A program made the translations under genes and the position numbers. This document shows positions 9,570 to 20,689 of a stretch of 64,000 nucleotides of DNA, one piece after another. Source of the DNA: Bolinopsis microptera (taxonomy: Eukaryota; Ctenophora; Tentaculata; Lobata; Bolinopsidae); assembly GCF_026151205.1 (NCBI RefSeq), contig NC_087077.1:1488001-1552000 (forward strand), written 5' to 3'. The number at the start of each line of letters is the position of its first letter. Within the stretch, counting starts at the first letter, position 1. The notes below the pieces were generated by a model that saw nothing but the letters and a program-made list of their open reading frames with translations, had not been told where the DNA came from and did not search any database.

Positions 9570-12500
9570 ATGGCCGCCACCAGTTCGATAATACAGTTCC
9601 CTCTGCCTGCCCTCTATCCCGACCAGTTTACCAAAAATAACATTCCTCACTACCCGCCTACAGACACCTTCCAGACCAGCCAGGTTTGTTGTTTGATTTG
9701 CTTTAGATCGCTATGTTTTGTTGGGCATTTTAGCAGGGACGTAGCCAGGATTTTTCTTTGAGGGGGGCTGTCGGCGAGCGTAGCGAGCCGACGCGTCCAA
9801 TCAAGCTGCGCAGCGAGCGAAGCGAGCAAGCTGTGGCAGGGGTCTGGGGGCGCAGCCCCCAGCGGGGTCCAGGGGCGGAGCCCCTTGGCGGGGGCTAGGG
9901 GGGCGCAGCCCCCCCGGAAATTTTTTGCGAAACAGGGTGTTTTAGACGACATTTGGCATTAAAGAAATTTGTAGGACAGCAATAAACTGGGATTGAAAAG
10001 AATCAAGTACTCACGTAAATTTGGTAACTTCACAACAGCAATCTGCATTCTTCAATCAGAATTTACGACTTACTCAGGCCTCATCGTCTTAAGATTTTTA
10101 CATTTCCTACGGTCTAGGGGACACTATTGACTATAATTATAGAAGTCTTCTAGAATGTTTGCTTGGATTTAATGACATATATTTACTAATCCACAGTTCA
10201 AATCTTTGACTGACTGCAGTCATAAACACAGCCCAGTTACCAGGCGACCATGGGGACTAGGGGGCTTATCTTTTTTCTGGGGCTCGATTTTTTCCGGGGG
10301 GGGGGGGGGGCTGCCGCCCCCCTAGCCCCCCCTGGCTACGTGCCTGCATTTTAGTATTTCATCGACGAATAGTTAACGAAATAACCAGGTTAAGAGTCAT
10401 GTTTATCGCTGTTTTCTCATGTTGTACTATAATCAGGAGTTGTGCAGCGAATACACAGATTATTGGTTATCAACCTGGTATCTTATCTCCCCTAAATAGG
10501 GTCTGATAAAATGAAGAATTGTATCTAAAATTTAAAATTTACAGTTACCGGCCATTAATATTTCCTTTGATACGTTCAATACTATAAACATAATGACATA
10601 ATTACATAATTACAGGTACCGTTCCAATTTAAAGAGCCCCCTCCTCCCGGAGGAATGGGACACCACCCTTACCAGTACCAGTTTGGGGGCATGCCGGGGT
10701 ACCCGGTTGAGCAGCAAGCAATGTCACATTGGAACTTTGGGGCTGCAATCCAGGTTAGGAATCAGTCTATCTATTAGTTTAGTATTTTTCTGACATTATT
10801 CTAAAGTACCGTGAAACATTGTGAATATACTGAGAGGTATACAAGTTGTTGACTTCATGCTTCTGAAGCTGATGGGTAATGTTTGTACCTGGGGTGGACA
10901 CTTGGTACAGGGATTTTAAAACTCCGTTCGAGTGAAATATTAGACTAGCGCTGTGACAGAATGTCACAAAATAGGTGCGACCATCGGAATTTTACTTTGA
11001 CTGCGAAAATGTTTAAATTTTAGCCCTTTTATGAAATTAAATTTACAAAGGGCCATGAATATGATGGCATGATATAATGTGCAGTCGGCTGTCTATAATT
11101 TTAACATGAATGTAGCTAAATATACATAGACATAAGTCTAAAGTCTTTGAACGTTAAAGCTGAAGCCGTTACTGTAATTGTTTTCACTCCTTCCAGGGTT
11201 TCCTTCCATTAATCAACTAACTTAAAACTTGATTAGTCGTAAAAATGTTGATGACTGAAGTGCTCAGCATCCAGTCCGTGGTCATCAGAGTATGAATAAT
11301 ATTAATACTTTGCCTAAACTTGCTGTTTAGCTACTAAAAAGCAAGTTTAGGCATGTTAACCATCAAGATTCAAGCTGTATGTGATTCCTTTTCATAATAT
11401 TTATTTACTCGCTGTTTTCAATTTGTCATGCAACCCGATAATGGGAACCGAGATCATAGTTATTAGCCAGTAGAATGGCAAATCGGTGACATAATGATAA
11501 ACATGAACATATGACGGTGCTTTCATGAAACTGTTGCAACAGGTGGCAGGAATCACTTAGGAGCTTGCAGCTTACTATAATCGAATGATATTGACAAATG
11601 AAACAAGGTGTGCTTCTGTAGAAAGTTCATATGATGGGGCACTACGAACTTCCAGTCAGGTTCATGCTTGTCGCCCTCATTACATAGTAAGATAGTAAGC
11701 TGGCAAATGCATCACATTATGAAATCTGCATCTACAAACCTACACGAACTAACTAACATAACCTCAACAGAGCTAATACTCTATATATTGTATATCACAA
11801 ACACACCTACGATATTTCCGTCCATTGTCCAGCACAGAAGGCCAAGGTGGAACATGTGCCCGGTCCCATAGCACATATAACAGTTTCTGCATTTAAAAAA
11901 CAAGATTGTAACCATTACTCGCTGCAATAAACACTGTTCCAATTGAGGATAATACCGTTTTTCTCAGGGCATAGTACCAGAACCAGAAAGGTTTGGTGAT
12001 CTGTGCGAGAAGGGACTGGTCCCCATAATAACAACAGCAACCCACGAGGTGACAACTAACCAACCAACCCCTGCAGATAACCTGCCTCTTATAAACCCTG
12101 CTAATATTAAGGTTCGTCTACCTGTAACTCTCCCATATTAATACATACGTATACTCGTAATAGAAGCCACTGGCATCTGGCAATACTGGATTTCCTGGGC
12201 TACAAGTCTTCACTCTAGATCCATTCTTCTAAGCTATGTCTATCCCAGTATTTCAGCATTTGATCCAGAATGTTTCCTTTAATTTCTAACCCTAAATCCT
12301 ACACAGAGTGAACCGCTGAAGATCCTGCCACCACTAAGCTGTGAGACAACCTACGTCACGACCTCCCAGCCTCTGATGTGTCACAGCACTGTTGGGCCCT
12401 GTACCAACACCCTGCCTACATCACTGGACTACAACTATACTCCCTGCTCTTCTGATCAGGTGCAGTTAATTAATATTACTAATTACTACTAATTACTACT

Positions 12501-13396
12501 AATTACTACTAATTACTACTAATTACTACTAATTACTACTAATTACTACTAATTACTACTAATTACTACTAATTACTACTAATTACTACTAATTACTACT
12601 AATTACTACTAATTACTACTAATTACTACTAATTACTACTAATTACTACTAATTACTACTAATTACTACTAATTACTACTAATTACTACTAATTACTACT
12701 AATTACTACTAATTACTACTAATTACTACTAATTACTACTAACCACTGCTAATTACTACTAACCACTGCTAATTACTGCTAATTACTACTAATCACTACT
12801 AATTACTGGTAATCACTACTAACCACTACTAATTACTACTAATCACTACTAACCACTACTAATTACTACTAATTACTACTAATTACTACTAATCACTACT
12901 AATTACTGCTAATCACTACTAATTACTGCTAATCACTACTAATTACTGCTAATTACTACTAGCTCTATACAATTAGTGTCCCACCACCTCCCCGCTAACT
13001 AGTAACTACTCACATACTTACCCAAAGCTGCAATTAGATAAACTTTAAGTGCTGAATATTTTGACAACCATAACCTCAGATGGACGGCTACAACCAGGGA
13101 AATATTGGATGGTCTGCTGAGTTGGATCCCTTCTACTCGTCTGACATTCGTTCAACACTATCAGGTCTGACTCGTGGGGATTACTGTATAGTTATACTTC
13201 TTGAATCGTTTTAGTAGTGAACCAATTGTACATCGCACTTTAAAGTAGACTTTTTTAATTATCGTAGATGAGAATTTTTTCATCCGTAAAAGTACCTGCT
13301 TCTGTTTAAAACACACTATTTTCAGGTCACCAATCGAACAGTAATAGTGCCGCTCTCCCGAGCCCATGGGACTTCTACAGACCCTCCAATACATGA
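9570..13396 (+). CDS. Six-exon gene, 234-aa protein of unknown function
   Basis: Exons are 9570-9683, 10616-10753, 11968-12111, 12307-12459, 13080-13164 and 13326-13396 (TGA). All joins are GT-AG. The first four are phase 0 and the last is phase 1, giving one continuous 234-residue frame. No known domain is seen. The protein is Pro/Tyr/Gln/Ser/Thr-rich (a HHPYQYQFGGMPGYP stretch in exon 2), has no signal peptide or membrane segment, and creates an IKSEP sequence (a consensus SUMO site) across the exon 3/4 junction. These are features typical of transcription-factor tails, so a DNA-binding domain may lie in unrecognised upstream exons. The frame stays open a few codons upstream of 9570, so the ATG at 9570 may be internal. 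A candidate AATAAA signal lies at about 13794. Confidence 0.6.
9734..10346. mobile_element. hAT-type non-autonomous element (613 bp)
   Basis: The ends are inverted repeats CAGGGACGTAGCCAGG (left) and CAGGCACGTAGCCAGG (right, reverse complement), with one mismatch in 16. Each end is flanked by the identical 8-bp duplication CATTTTAG (9726-9733 and 10347-10354). An 8-bp duplication and CAGGG ends are characteristic of hAT transposons. The interior has G/C-rich blocks (GGGGGCGCAGCCCCC) and no transposase frame. It lies in intron 1 of the 9570 gene. Confidence 0.85.
12471..12962. repeat. 10-bp (AATTACTACT) tandem array
   Basis: About 49 copies of AATTACTACT. The first half is nearly pure and the second half carries AATCACTACT, AACCACTACT and AATTACTGCT variants. 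It begins 12 bases after the exon 4 donor of the 9570 gene and lies wholly in intron 4. Confidence 0.95.
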
Positions 13397-13399
13397 TGA

Positions 13400-14282
13400 T
13401 CTTCCGTTTCAGGCTCACAACCTCTAACAACTCAGAATATCTTGTCACTCAGATATCGGCGTAATGTATCAGCTTCTCTGCGGTGATGACTGTAATAATG
13501 AAATTTGGAAATCAATCAAGAGTGCTAATTCAGAAGGATTGCTAATTCAGAAAGTGAAGGTTAGCGATCACGTACTGTGTTTTCGTGATCTGGGTAAAGG
13601 TTTATTAATTAATTAATTATTATTAATTAATTAATTAATGAATTAATTAATTATTATTGATTAATTATTATTAATAGATTCCTTCTTCGATTAAATGTTA
13701 TCCGTTGAATGTGTAGCGGAATGGAACAATCCAATGTGAAGGATTAACAGAATTCAATTCATGTTGATGTAGCTAACTAGCAGAAGAATTTGAAATAAAA
13801 ATAGTGAACGGAAATCATTTCTACGGATCTCTGTGATAAGTACTAGTGATTTAATAATCTCTACGGAATGTTGGTGAATATATATTTGCCAATCCTGTTA
13901 TTCAGCACATACAATCGAATAAGCACCATTTCCTTGTTTCCTAACAGTAATACAAACTACAATTACAAACTACAATAGAACAATTCATCGAAAGTGGCAT
14001 AAGATAATTTCTTCAAAAATCAACAAGTCATGCCCATTTCATATTTTACTTTTAGAACCGAGCTTTGCTGTGTTTGTTTTTGCTTTACCTACGACTGATC
14101 TGTAGGTTAATTAAGAAACCTGGATGACATTCAATAGATATTTAGTGATTATATTTGATTATATTAACAAATTGTGTACGCTGTACAGTACTTTTAAATG
14201 ATATTGATATAGTTTTTCAAAAGAGCCTTGTTTACAATTTTGTGCCTCAAGACATTATGAAATTTCTATAGATTTAATAGAT

Positions 14283-14324
<42 letters not shown>

Positions 14325-14600
14325 AATATAGAAATATTTACAAGGAGATGAATGGACTGAAAATAAATGTCTCTAGCACTATTCAAAAAATAAATTCACG
14401 GTCCACCTTTTCAAGTGTGTTCAATAATCATGACTATATCTGCCATGACACGTGACCACAACTCTAGGTGAACAACACAGGAGTTGTGGTCACGTGACAC
14501 AGGGATTCGCTCATTTTAAACGGCGATTAGTAATACTCATCACATAATTGCTCAATGTGGCGAGGAAATTGACAGCGCCTTACCCCGATCTGAGTAACAA
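13400..14600. other. 3' flank of the 9570 gene and intergenic AT-rich DNA
   Basis: It contains a TTAATTAA-rich stretch (about 13600-13680), a candidate AATAAA polyadenylation signal (13794-13799) for the upstream gene, a short ATAGATTTCT repeat (about 14265-14325) and an E-box-bearing inverted repeat (14449-14496). No coding exon is supported. Confidence 0.5.
14449..14496. promoter_or_regulatory. Inverted repeat with an E-box in each arm
   Basis: The left arm CACGTGACCACAACTC (14449-14464) and right arm GAGTTGTGGTCACGTG (14481-14496) are perfect reverse complements, separated by 16 bases. Each arm carries a CACGTG. It could act as paired bHLH binding sites or form a hairpin. Nothing nearby fixes its role. 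Confidence 0.6.
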
Positions 14601-15440
14601 TTTCAGGAGAAGTGTTGAACTAATCATTTGTTTAAAATAGATGTTATAACCTGGTCCATTCCATCAGTATCACTTGTAAAGATTGTGCTATTGTTGTTAG
14701 TTGAACTGTTTTTTAATTTCAGGAGAAGTGTTGAACTAATCATTTGTTTAAAATAGATAACCTGGTCCATTCCATCAGTCTCACTTGTAAAGATTGTGCT
14801 ATTGTTGTTAGTTGAACTGTTTTTTAATTTCAGGAGAAGTGTTGAACTAATCATTTGTTTAAAATAGATAACCTGGTCCATTCCATCAGTCTCACTTGTA
14901 AAGATTGTGCTATTGTTGTTAGTTGAACTGTTTTTTAATTTCAGGAGAAGTGTTGAACTAATCATTTGTTTAAAATAGATGTTATAACCTGGTCCATTCC
15001 ATCAGTCTCACTTGTAAAGATTGTGCTATTGTTGTTAGTTGAACTGTTTTTTAATTTCAGGAGAAGTGTTGAACTAATCATTTGTTTAAAATAGATAACC
15101 TGGTCCATTCCATCAGTCTCACTTGTAAAGATTGTGCTATTGTTGTTAGTTGAACTGTTTTTTAATTTCAGGAGAAGTGTTGAACTAATCATTTGTTTAA
15201 AATAGATAACCTGGTCCATTCCATCAGTCTCACTTGTAAAGATTGTGCTATTGTTGTTAGTTGAACTGTTTTTTAATTTCAGGAGAAGTGTTGAACTAAT
15301 CATTTGTTTAAAATAGATGTTATAACCTGGTCCATTCCATCAGTCTCACTTGTAAAGATTGTGCTATTGTTGTTAGTTGAACTGTTTTTTAATTTCAGGA
15401 GAAGTGTTGAACTAATCATTTGTTTAAAATAGATGTTATA
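14601..15440. repeat. 338-bp higher-order tandem repeat (116+111+111)
   Basis: Units start TTTCAGGAGAAGTG at 14601, 14717, 14828, 14939, 15055 and so on, giving a repeating 116, 111, 111 bp pattern. The longer unit has an extra GTTAT after AAATAGAT. Two and a half copies of the 338-bp trimer are present. The end of each unit (GCTATTGTTGTTAGTTGAAC) is almost identical to the monomer of the adjoining 30-bp array. Confidence 0.9.
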
Positions 15441-15507
15441 ACCTGGTCCATTCCATCAGTCTCACTTGTAAAGATTGTGCTCACTTGTTCTATTGTTATA
15501 TATATAT

Positions 15508-17310
15508 ATGTGCTATTGTTGTTAGTTGAACTGTTTTTTGTGCTAATGTTGTTAGTTGAACTGTTTGTTGTGGTATTGTTGTTAGTTGAACTGTTTGTTG
15601 TGCTATTGTTGTTAGTTGAACTGTTTGTTGTGGTATTATTGTTAGTTGAACTGTTTGTTGTGCTATTGTTGTTAGTTGAACTGTTAGTTGTGCTATTGTT
15701 GTTAGTTCAACTGTTAGTTGTGCTATTGTTGTTAGTTGAACTGTTAGTTGTGCTATTGTTGCTAGTTGAACTGTTTGTTGTGGTATTGTTGTTAGTTGAA
15801 CTGTTTGTTGTGCTATTGTTGTTAGTTGAACTGTTAGTTGTGCTATTGTTGTTAGTTGAACTGTTTGTTGTGCTATTGTTGTTAGTTGAACTGTTTGTTG
15901 TGCTATTGTTGTTAGTTCAACTGTTTGTTGTGGTATTGTTGTTAGTTGAACTGTTTGTTGTGGTATTGTTGTTAGTTGAACTGTTAGTTGTGCTATTGTT
16001 GTTAGTTGAACTGTTTGTTGTGGTATTGTTGTTAGTTGAACTGTTTGTTGTGCTATTGTTGTTAGTTGAACTGTTTGTTGTGCTATTGTTGTTAGTTGAA
16101 CTGTTTGTTGTGGTATTGTTGTTAGTTGAACTGTTTGTTGTGGTATTGTTGTTAGTTGAACTGTTTGTTGTGGTATTGTTGTTAGTTGAACTGTTTGTTG
16201 TGGTATTGTTGTTAGTTGAACTGTTTGTTGTGCTATTGTTGTTAGTTGAACTGTTTGTTGTGCTATTGTTGTTAGTTGAACTGTTTGTTGTGCTATTGTT
16301 GTTAGTTGAACTGTTTGTTGTGCTATTATTGTTAGTTGAACTGTTTGTTGTGCTATTGTTGTTAGTTGAACTGTTAGTTGTGCTATTGTTGTTAGTTGAA
16401 CTGTTTGTTGTGCTATTGTTGTTAGTTGAACTGTTAGTTGTTGTATTGTTGTTAGTTGAACTGTTTGTTGTGCTATTGTTGTTAGTTGAACTGTTTGTTG
16501 TGCTATTGTTGTTAGTTGAACTGTTAGTTGTGCTATTGTTGCTAGTTGAACTGTTTGTTGTGGTATTGTTGTTAGTTGAACTGTTTGTTGTGCTATTGTT
16601 GTTAGTTGAACTGTTAGTTGTGCTATTGTTGTTAGTTGAACTGTTTGTTGTGCTATTGTTGTTAGTTGAACTGTTTGTTGTGCTATTGTTGTTAGTTCAA
16701 CTGTTTGTTGTGGTATTGTTGTTAGTTGAACTGTTTGTTGTGGTATTGTTGTTAGTTGAACTGTTAGTTGTGCTATTGTTGTTAGTTGAACTGTTTGTTG
16801 TGGTATTGTTGTTAGTTGAACTGTTTGTTGTGCTATTGTTGTTAGTTGAACTGTTTGTTGTGGTATTGTTGTTAGTTGAACTGTTTGTTGTGGTATTGTT
16901 GTTAGTTGAACTGTTTGTTGTGGTATTGTTGTTAGTTGAACTGTTTGTTGTGGTATTGTTGTTAGTTGAACTGTTTGTTGTGGTATTGTTGTTAGTTGAA
17001 CTGTTTGTTGTGCTATTGTTGTTAGTTGAACTGTTTGTTGTGCTATTGTTGTTAGTTGAACTGTTTGTTGTGCTATTGTTGTTAGTTGAACTGTTTGTTG
17101 TGCTATTATTGTTAGTTGAACTGTTTGTTGTGCTATTGTTGTTAGTTGAACTGTTAGTTGTGCTATTGTTGTTAGTTGAACTGTTTGTTGTGCTATTGTT
17201 GTTAGTTGAACTGTTAGTTGTTGTATTGTTGTTAGTTGAACTGTTTGTTGTGCTATTGTTGTTAGTTGAACTGTTTGTTGTGCTATTGTTGTTAGTTGAA
17301 CTGTTTTTTA
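15508..17310. repeat. 30-bp minisatellite, about 60 copies
   Basis: The monomer is TGCTATTGTTGTTAGTTGAA followed by CTGTTTGTTG, with recurrent single-base variants (GGTATT, GCTAGTT, GTTCAAC, ATTATT, TTGTATT). Because 30 is divisible by 3, long reading frames run through it on both strands; these are artefacts of the repeat. The block 15721-16500 recurs almost exactly at 16501-17280, a 26-monomer (780-bp) duplication. Confidence 0.95.
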
Positions 17311-17449
17311 ATTTGGGAAATTGGAAGATTGGGTTTTGCCTCAATGTGGCCTCTGCACGGTCTCTATAGAGGCTTATCGTGGCCAAAACTAATTTCCAAA
17401 TTTCCATAAATTTTTGTAGTAAGCCGAAGCGTGAGCCAAAATCATGATG

Positions 17450-17537
17450 ACAGTGTGTTACCTTGAAACCGGCTCCAACAGTGTGTTACCTTGAAATCGG
17501 CTCCAACAGTGTGTTACCTTGAAACCGGCTCCAACAG
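17450..17537. repeat. Three-copy 30-bp tandem repeat
   Basis: Three copies of ACAGTGTGTTACCTTGAAA followed by CCGGCTCCA; the middle copy has ATCGG. Unrelated in sequence to the adjacent 30-bp array. Confidence 0.8.
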
Positions 17538-17609
17538 TTGTGGGTCACTGTTGATTTTTAAAATTGTGGGGCAAATAGTATAATATATACTAAACAGTAA
17601 TGATACAAA

Positions 17610-17725
17610 AGAGGGGGGGGGGGGGGGGGGGGTGTAACCCAAAAAAACCCAACTCCTACCCAAGAAAAGGTAATACTGGGATTGGGTTTTTTTGGGTTTT
17701 TTTGGGTTTTTAAACAAAATTTAAA
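17610..17725. mobile_element. Poly-G palindromic element, copy 1
   Basis: A G run (about 17614-17632) leads into TGTAACCCAAAAAAACCCAA, then CTCCTACCC, a GGTAATACTGGGATTGGG core and GGGTTTTTTTGGGTTTTT. The two flanks of the core are inverted relatives of each other (AACCCAAAAAAACCC against GGGTTTTTTTGGGTT). The same core in the same orientation occurs at 21115-21222, there with the homopolymer at the other end. Confidence 0.5.
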
Positions 17726-18019
17726 CAAAATTCTAGCCATTTCATTAATTGTATTGAATGTGAATTATTTCCCACTGAGTCTTACCTACGTGTTGTTCTC
17801 ATGTCTTAACTTAATAGATAGTTTACATAGTATATAAGTGTGTTTATATTGATAGTATGTTATCATGATAGCAAACAGGATGTCTCGTTCATCGAGATAT
17901 AATCCATGTGAATGTACAAAGTGGAAATGTGCCAAATGTGGCAAATGTGTTCTCCTGTCATGGAAGGAAGCTATGACGAAGGTCAAGGGCAAGTCAAAGC
18001 ACATGACTTAAATTACTTG

Positions 18020-19256
18020 ACTTAAGGCGGCTTCAGAGTCCGAGTCTCGATGATGTGTCTCCAAAGCTTTCTGTCCGCCATTTAAAGCTCCTTAATCTCC
18101 CCAGTGTTCTTGAGTCCAGTGTCACTTATTAGGTTATCGACGAAGGTGAGCGGTGGTCTACCCCTCCCTAGGTTCCCAAAGGAGAAGTTGGTGTGCTGCC
18201 AGGTCATCATGTCGCTGGATGTGCCCAGCCAACCTCATTCTTCTGGCCTGTATCTTCGAAATAACTCTTGGGAGTGATCCAAAGACCTCCTTGTTGGTGC
18301 GATGTCCTCTCCAGTCCACGTTTAGGGCCATCCGAAGCATTCTACTGTAACACCCGTCTATTCTTTTCTTCAAAGATTCTGTTATTTCCACGTTTTCGTT
18401 CCATACAGGAAGATTGACTCAACCGTAGCTTGAACAGACGGATCTTTAAATCTCTGCGCAAATTAGACCTCCATATAGCCTTCATTTTGTGGTAGGCAGC
18501 CCATGCCTTGGCCTTGCGTAACCTAAAGTCGTGCTCCGTTGTACTAAAATCCTCAACTTCTTCTAAGGCATGTCCGTCCTTAGAAATTATTGTGTGTGGC
18601 TCCTCTCCTACTAAATTAACTGTAAGATGCTTGGTTTTAGACAAAAGAGATTTCCTGCCTCCTCATCAGATGAGGCTTCTGTAGGACTGTAGCATGTGAT
18701 GACAGTGAGCCTGGGCTTTCCATTAAGAGACATGGTGAGGATCCTTGCGCTGTAAGATTTTATAACTTTATAAGACTTATAGCCTCATATGCTGTCCTCG
18801 TCAAGATGATTCCTACTCTCCCATTAGAAGCGCCAGCTGCGTTTCTCCACGCAGATGAGATCCCTGGATGAATCCCTTTGTTCATCTTTTCTATTCTGGT
18901 ATTCTCAGCAATCAGCATGCACTACCCGATGTTCGATTCTTGCAGGGCAAGGATGTGCAGCTTGCTTCGAGAAAATAGTTCTGCAAGTTCGATGCGTTTG
19001 TGCTGTTCTCTGGCTGTTCTTATGTTAAATGTGCTAACCTTAGCAGTCCTTTTACATGATACAATACAATTGATGTTCATATTTTTTTGATGTTTTCTCG
19101 TTTGACTTTCTGTAGAAATAGGTTGTCGTGTTGTGGAGACCGAGTCATCAGCTTCTGTAATAGCAGCGTAATTACCCCGGCAACCACTTCCACTAGAAAA
19201 ATAAGGGGCTTTAACCCTTAAGCTGTTGATAAACTTCATCTTGACTTTTCAGTTGG
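18020..19256 (-). mobile_element. Internally deleted non-LTR retrotransposon
   Basis: Reading on the minus strand, an endonuclease-like N-terminal part (about 19239-18655) contains FNIRTAREQHKRIEL and then, after frame shifts, GRVGIILTRTAYEA and CYSPTEASSDEE. It is followed directly by the C-terminal end of a reverse-transcriptase polyprotein (about 18644-18020): LRKAKAWAAYHKMKAIW, RIDGCYSRMLRMALNV, RRMRLAGHIQRHDDLAAHQL and a PLTFVDNLISDTGL tail. The central reverse-transcriptase catalytic region is missing and several frames are broken, so the copy is dead. It resembles the widespread endonuclease/RT elements often annotated as craniofacial development protein 2-like. Confidence 0.75.
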
Positions 19257-19440
19257 CTCACAATCCTGTGCAGTCCCCTGCACATTGGCAGTGGATTGTG
19301 TTCTTAACTCTTGCACCACTAAAAGGTTAAGGGCATCCGCTTGAACAATAGCCATCTTTAACTCTCACCATAATATCTTGGGTATCTTGAGCATGTAATT
19401 GCACGAACATAATATGCTATACAAGACAAATGTGACACTT

Positions 19441-19800
19441 CCTTTTTCTACCCAACAGCATCAGTTGTAATCCTTACCCAATCGTCACCTGCTCCAATGT
19501 GGGACTTTCCGATTTTATCCCAAAGCATAAGGAAGTTAGAGTGAGAACAGAGCTACACTTTAGCGGGGACTAACCCTTCCCCTGACTACCTCGTTACCCG
19601 GTACCCCGGGCATAGGGAGCCGTATCCTGACTACCAGAGTGTGGTCCAGTCTAGCTGGGTCATAGTAGACTAGGTTGAACAGGGTAACAGCCAACACCTC
19701 TTTAGCTACTGTGCAATCCACAGTAAAGATTTACGAGTCTCAAAGCCTCTTGTAGACCAAAAGTTAAGGAGTCAATAGATCAAATTATTGAACTTCCGGG
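19441..19800. other. No gene seen between the LINE and the ORF relic
   Basis: Moderate G+C sequence without a sustained frame. It may be decayed mobile-element DNA. A possible reading frame begins near 19780 and leads into the following pseudogene. Confidence 0.35.
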
Positions 19801-20677
19801 GCTCAATGTCTCCCGTCGACCGTCCTGCCTTTAGCCTGGACCCCCTGTCCAGTATCCAGTCTTCACCACGCGGAGGTAGTGGCTTTCATCATGCTGTCCG
19901 ATGAGTGTCTGGAAGAGGGCACCAGCAGGATACCCCTTTTCAAAGTTCTGGGAGCCTCACATCAGACCAGGGCTTCCACCCAGCTTCTATCCAGCGGTGA
20001 CGCCTTGGGACACCTAAGCTTCACACAACCATTGAAAGACCACCTGCCTACTTGTAAAAATTTTGATGATGCGATTATTACAGTCGAGGGTCTGATGCTG
20101 TACATTCTCAGTGTAACAGCTGACAACAGTTATCAACACTTTATGCCCTGGCTGTTTACATCCGATGCCTGCGAGCAAACTTTATGCTTTCCTGCGCATA
20201 GGCCTCCATGCAGGCATTAGAACTAATCTGTGTTCTAAGGATATGTTGGTTGGCATGGGCAAATCAAACCGTTCCCTCGAGCTTGATGCACTCGGCAAAA
20301 GTTTGATCCCTGTAACAGTTGCCCACTCTCGCAACAAGCTTGTTATACCGCATCCGAAAGCAGAGAAACTATTTAGAGGTAAAGATACTTCAATCCCAAG
20401 ATTGTTACAAGCTATGAAGAAGGGAGTCTCAAGGGGTAGAAGACTCCTTCAAGAACACTGTAACTTTAAAGGAGAGGCTTTCCAAACATCTTCTGACGGA
20501 GCAGAGAGTGACGAAGCGGAAACAGATGATGAAGAAGAGGAAGTGGAGGATATTGACTCATCAGAGGAATGGGCGAAAATAGTAACTGTGTATGGTGATT
20601 CTCTGCATCATGATACGGCTGTTGAGGTTTGCCTAAATGGAGGGCGAGATCGAATGCCATCCCAGTCAAGATTTTAG
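19800..20677 (+). pseudogene. Frameshifted ORF, unrecognised (possibly element-derived)
   Basis: Two overlapping frames (about 19879-20220 and 20165-20677) read as one protein if a single extra base near 20182 is skipped: PWLFTSDACEQ in one frame continues as LYAFLRIGLHAGIRTNL in the other. Upstream, another frame reads RPAFSLDPLSSIQSSPRGG (about 19810-19890), suggesting a second shift. The C-terminal part has an acidic stretch (ESDEAETDDEEEEVED), as in nuclear proteins. Codon use looks genuinely coding. I do not recognise the family. Its position among dead elements suggests a transposon-borne gene, but that is inference. Confidence 0.45.
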
Positions 20678-20689
20678 CGACTCCAGGGC

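Noticed and set aside
14624-15303. Two 113-codon minus-strand frames with TFTSETDGMDQ-like units
   Set aside because: Produced by the 338-bp higher-order repeat and lacking any non-repeat coding sequence.
15420-17369. 649-codon plus-strand frame rich in LLVELFVV, and the opposing NSSTNNN frame
   Set aside because: Both follow from a 30-bp repeat with a period divisible by 3. There is no start context, no splice structure and no non-repetitive coding part.
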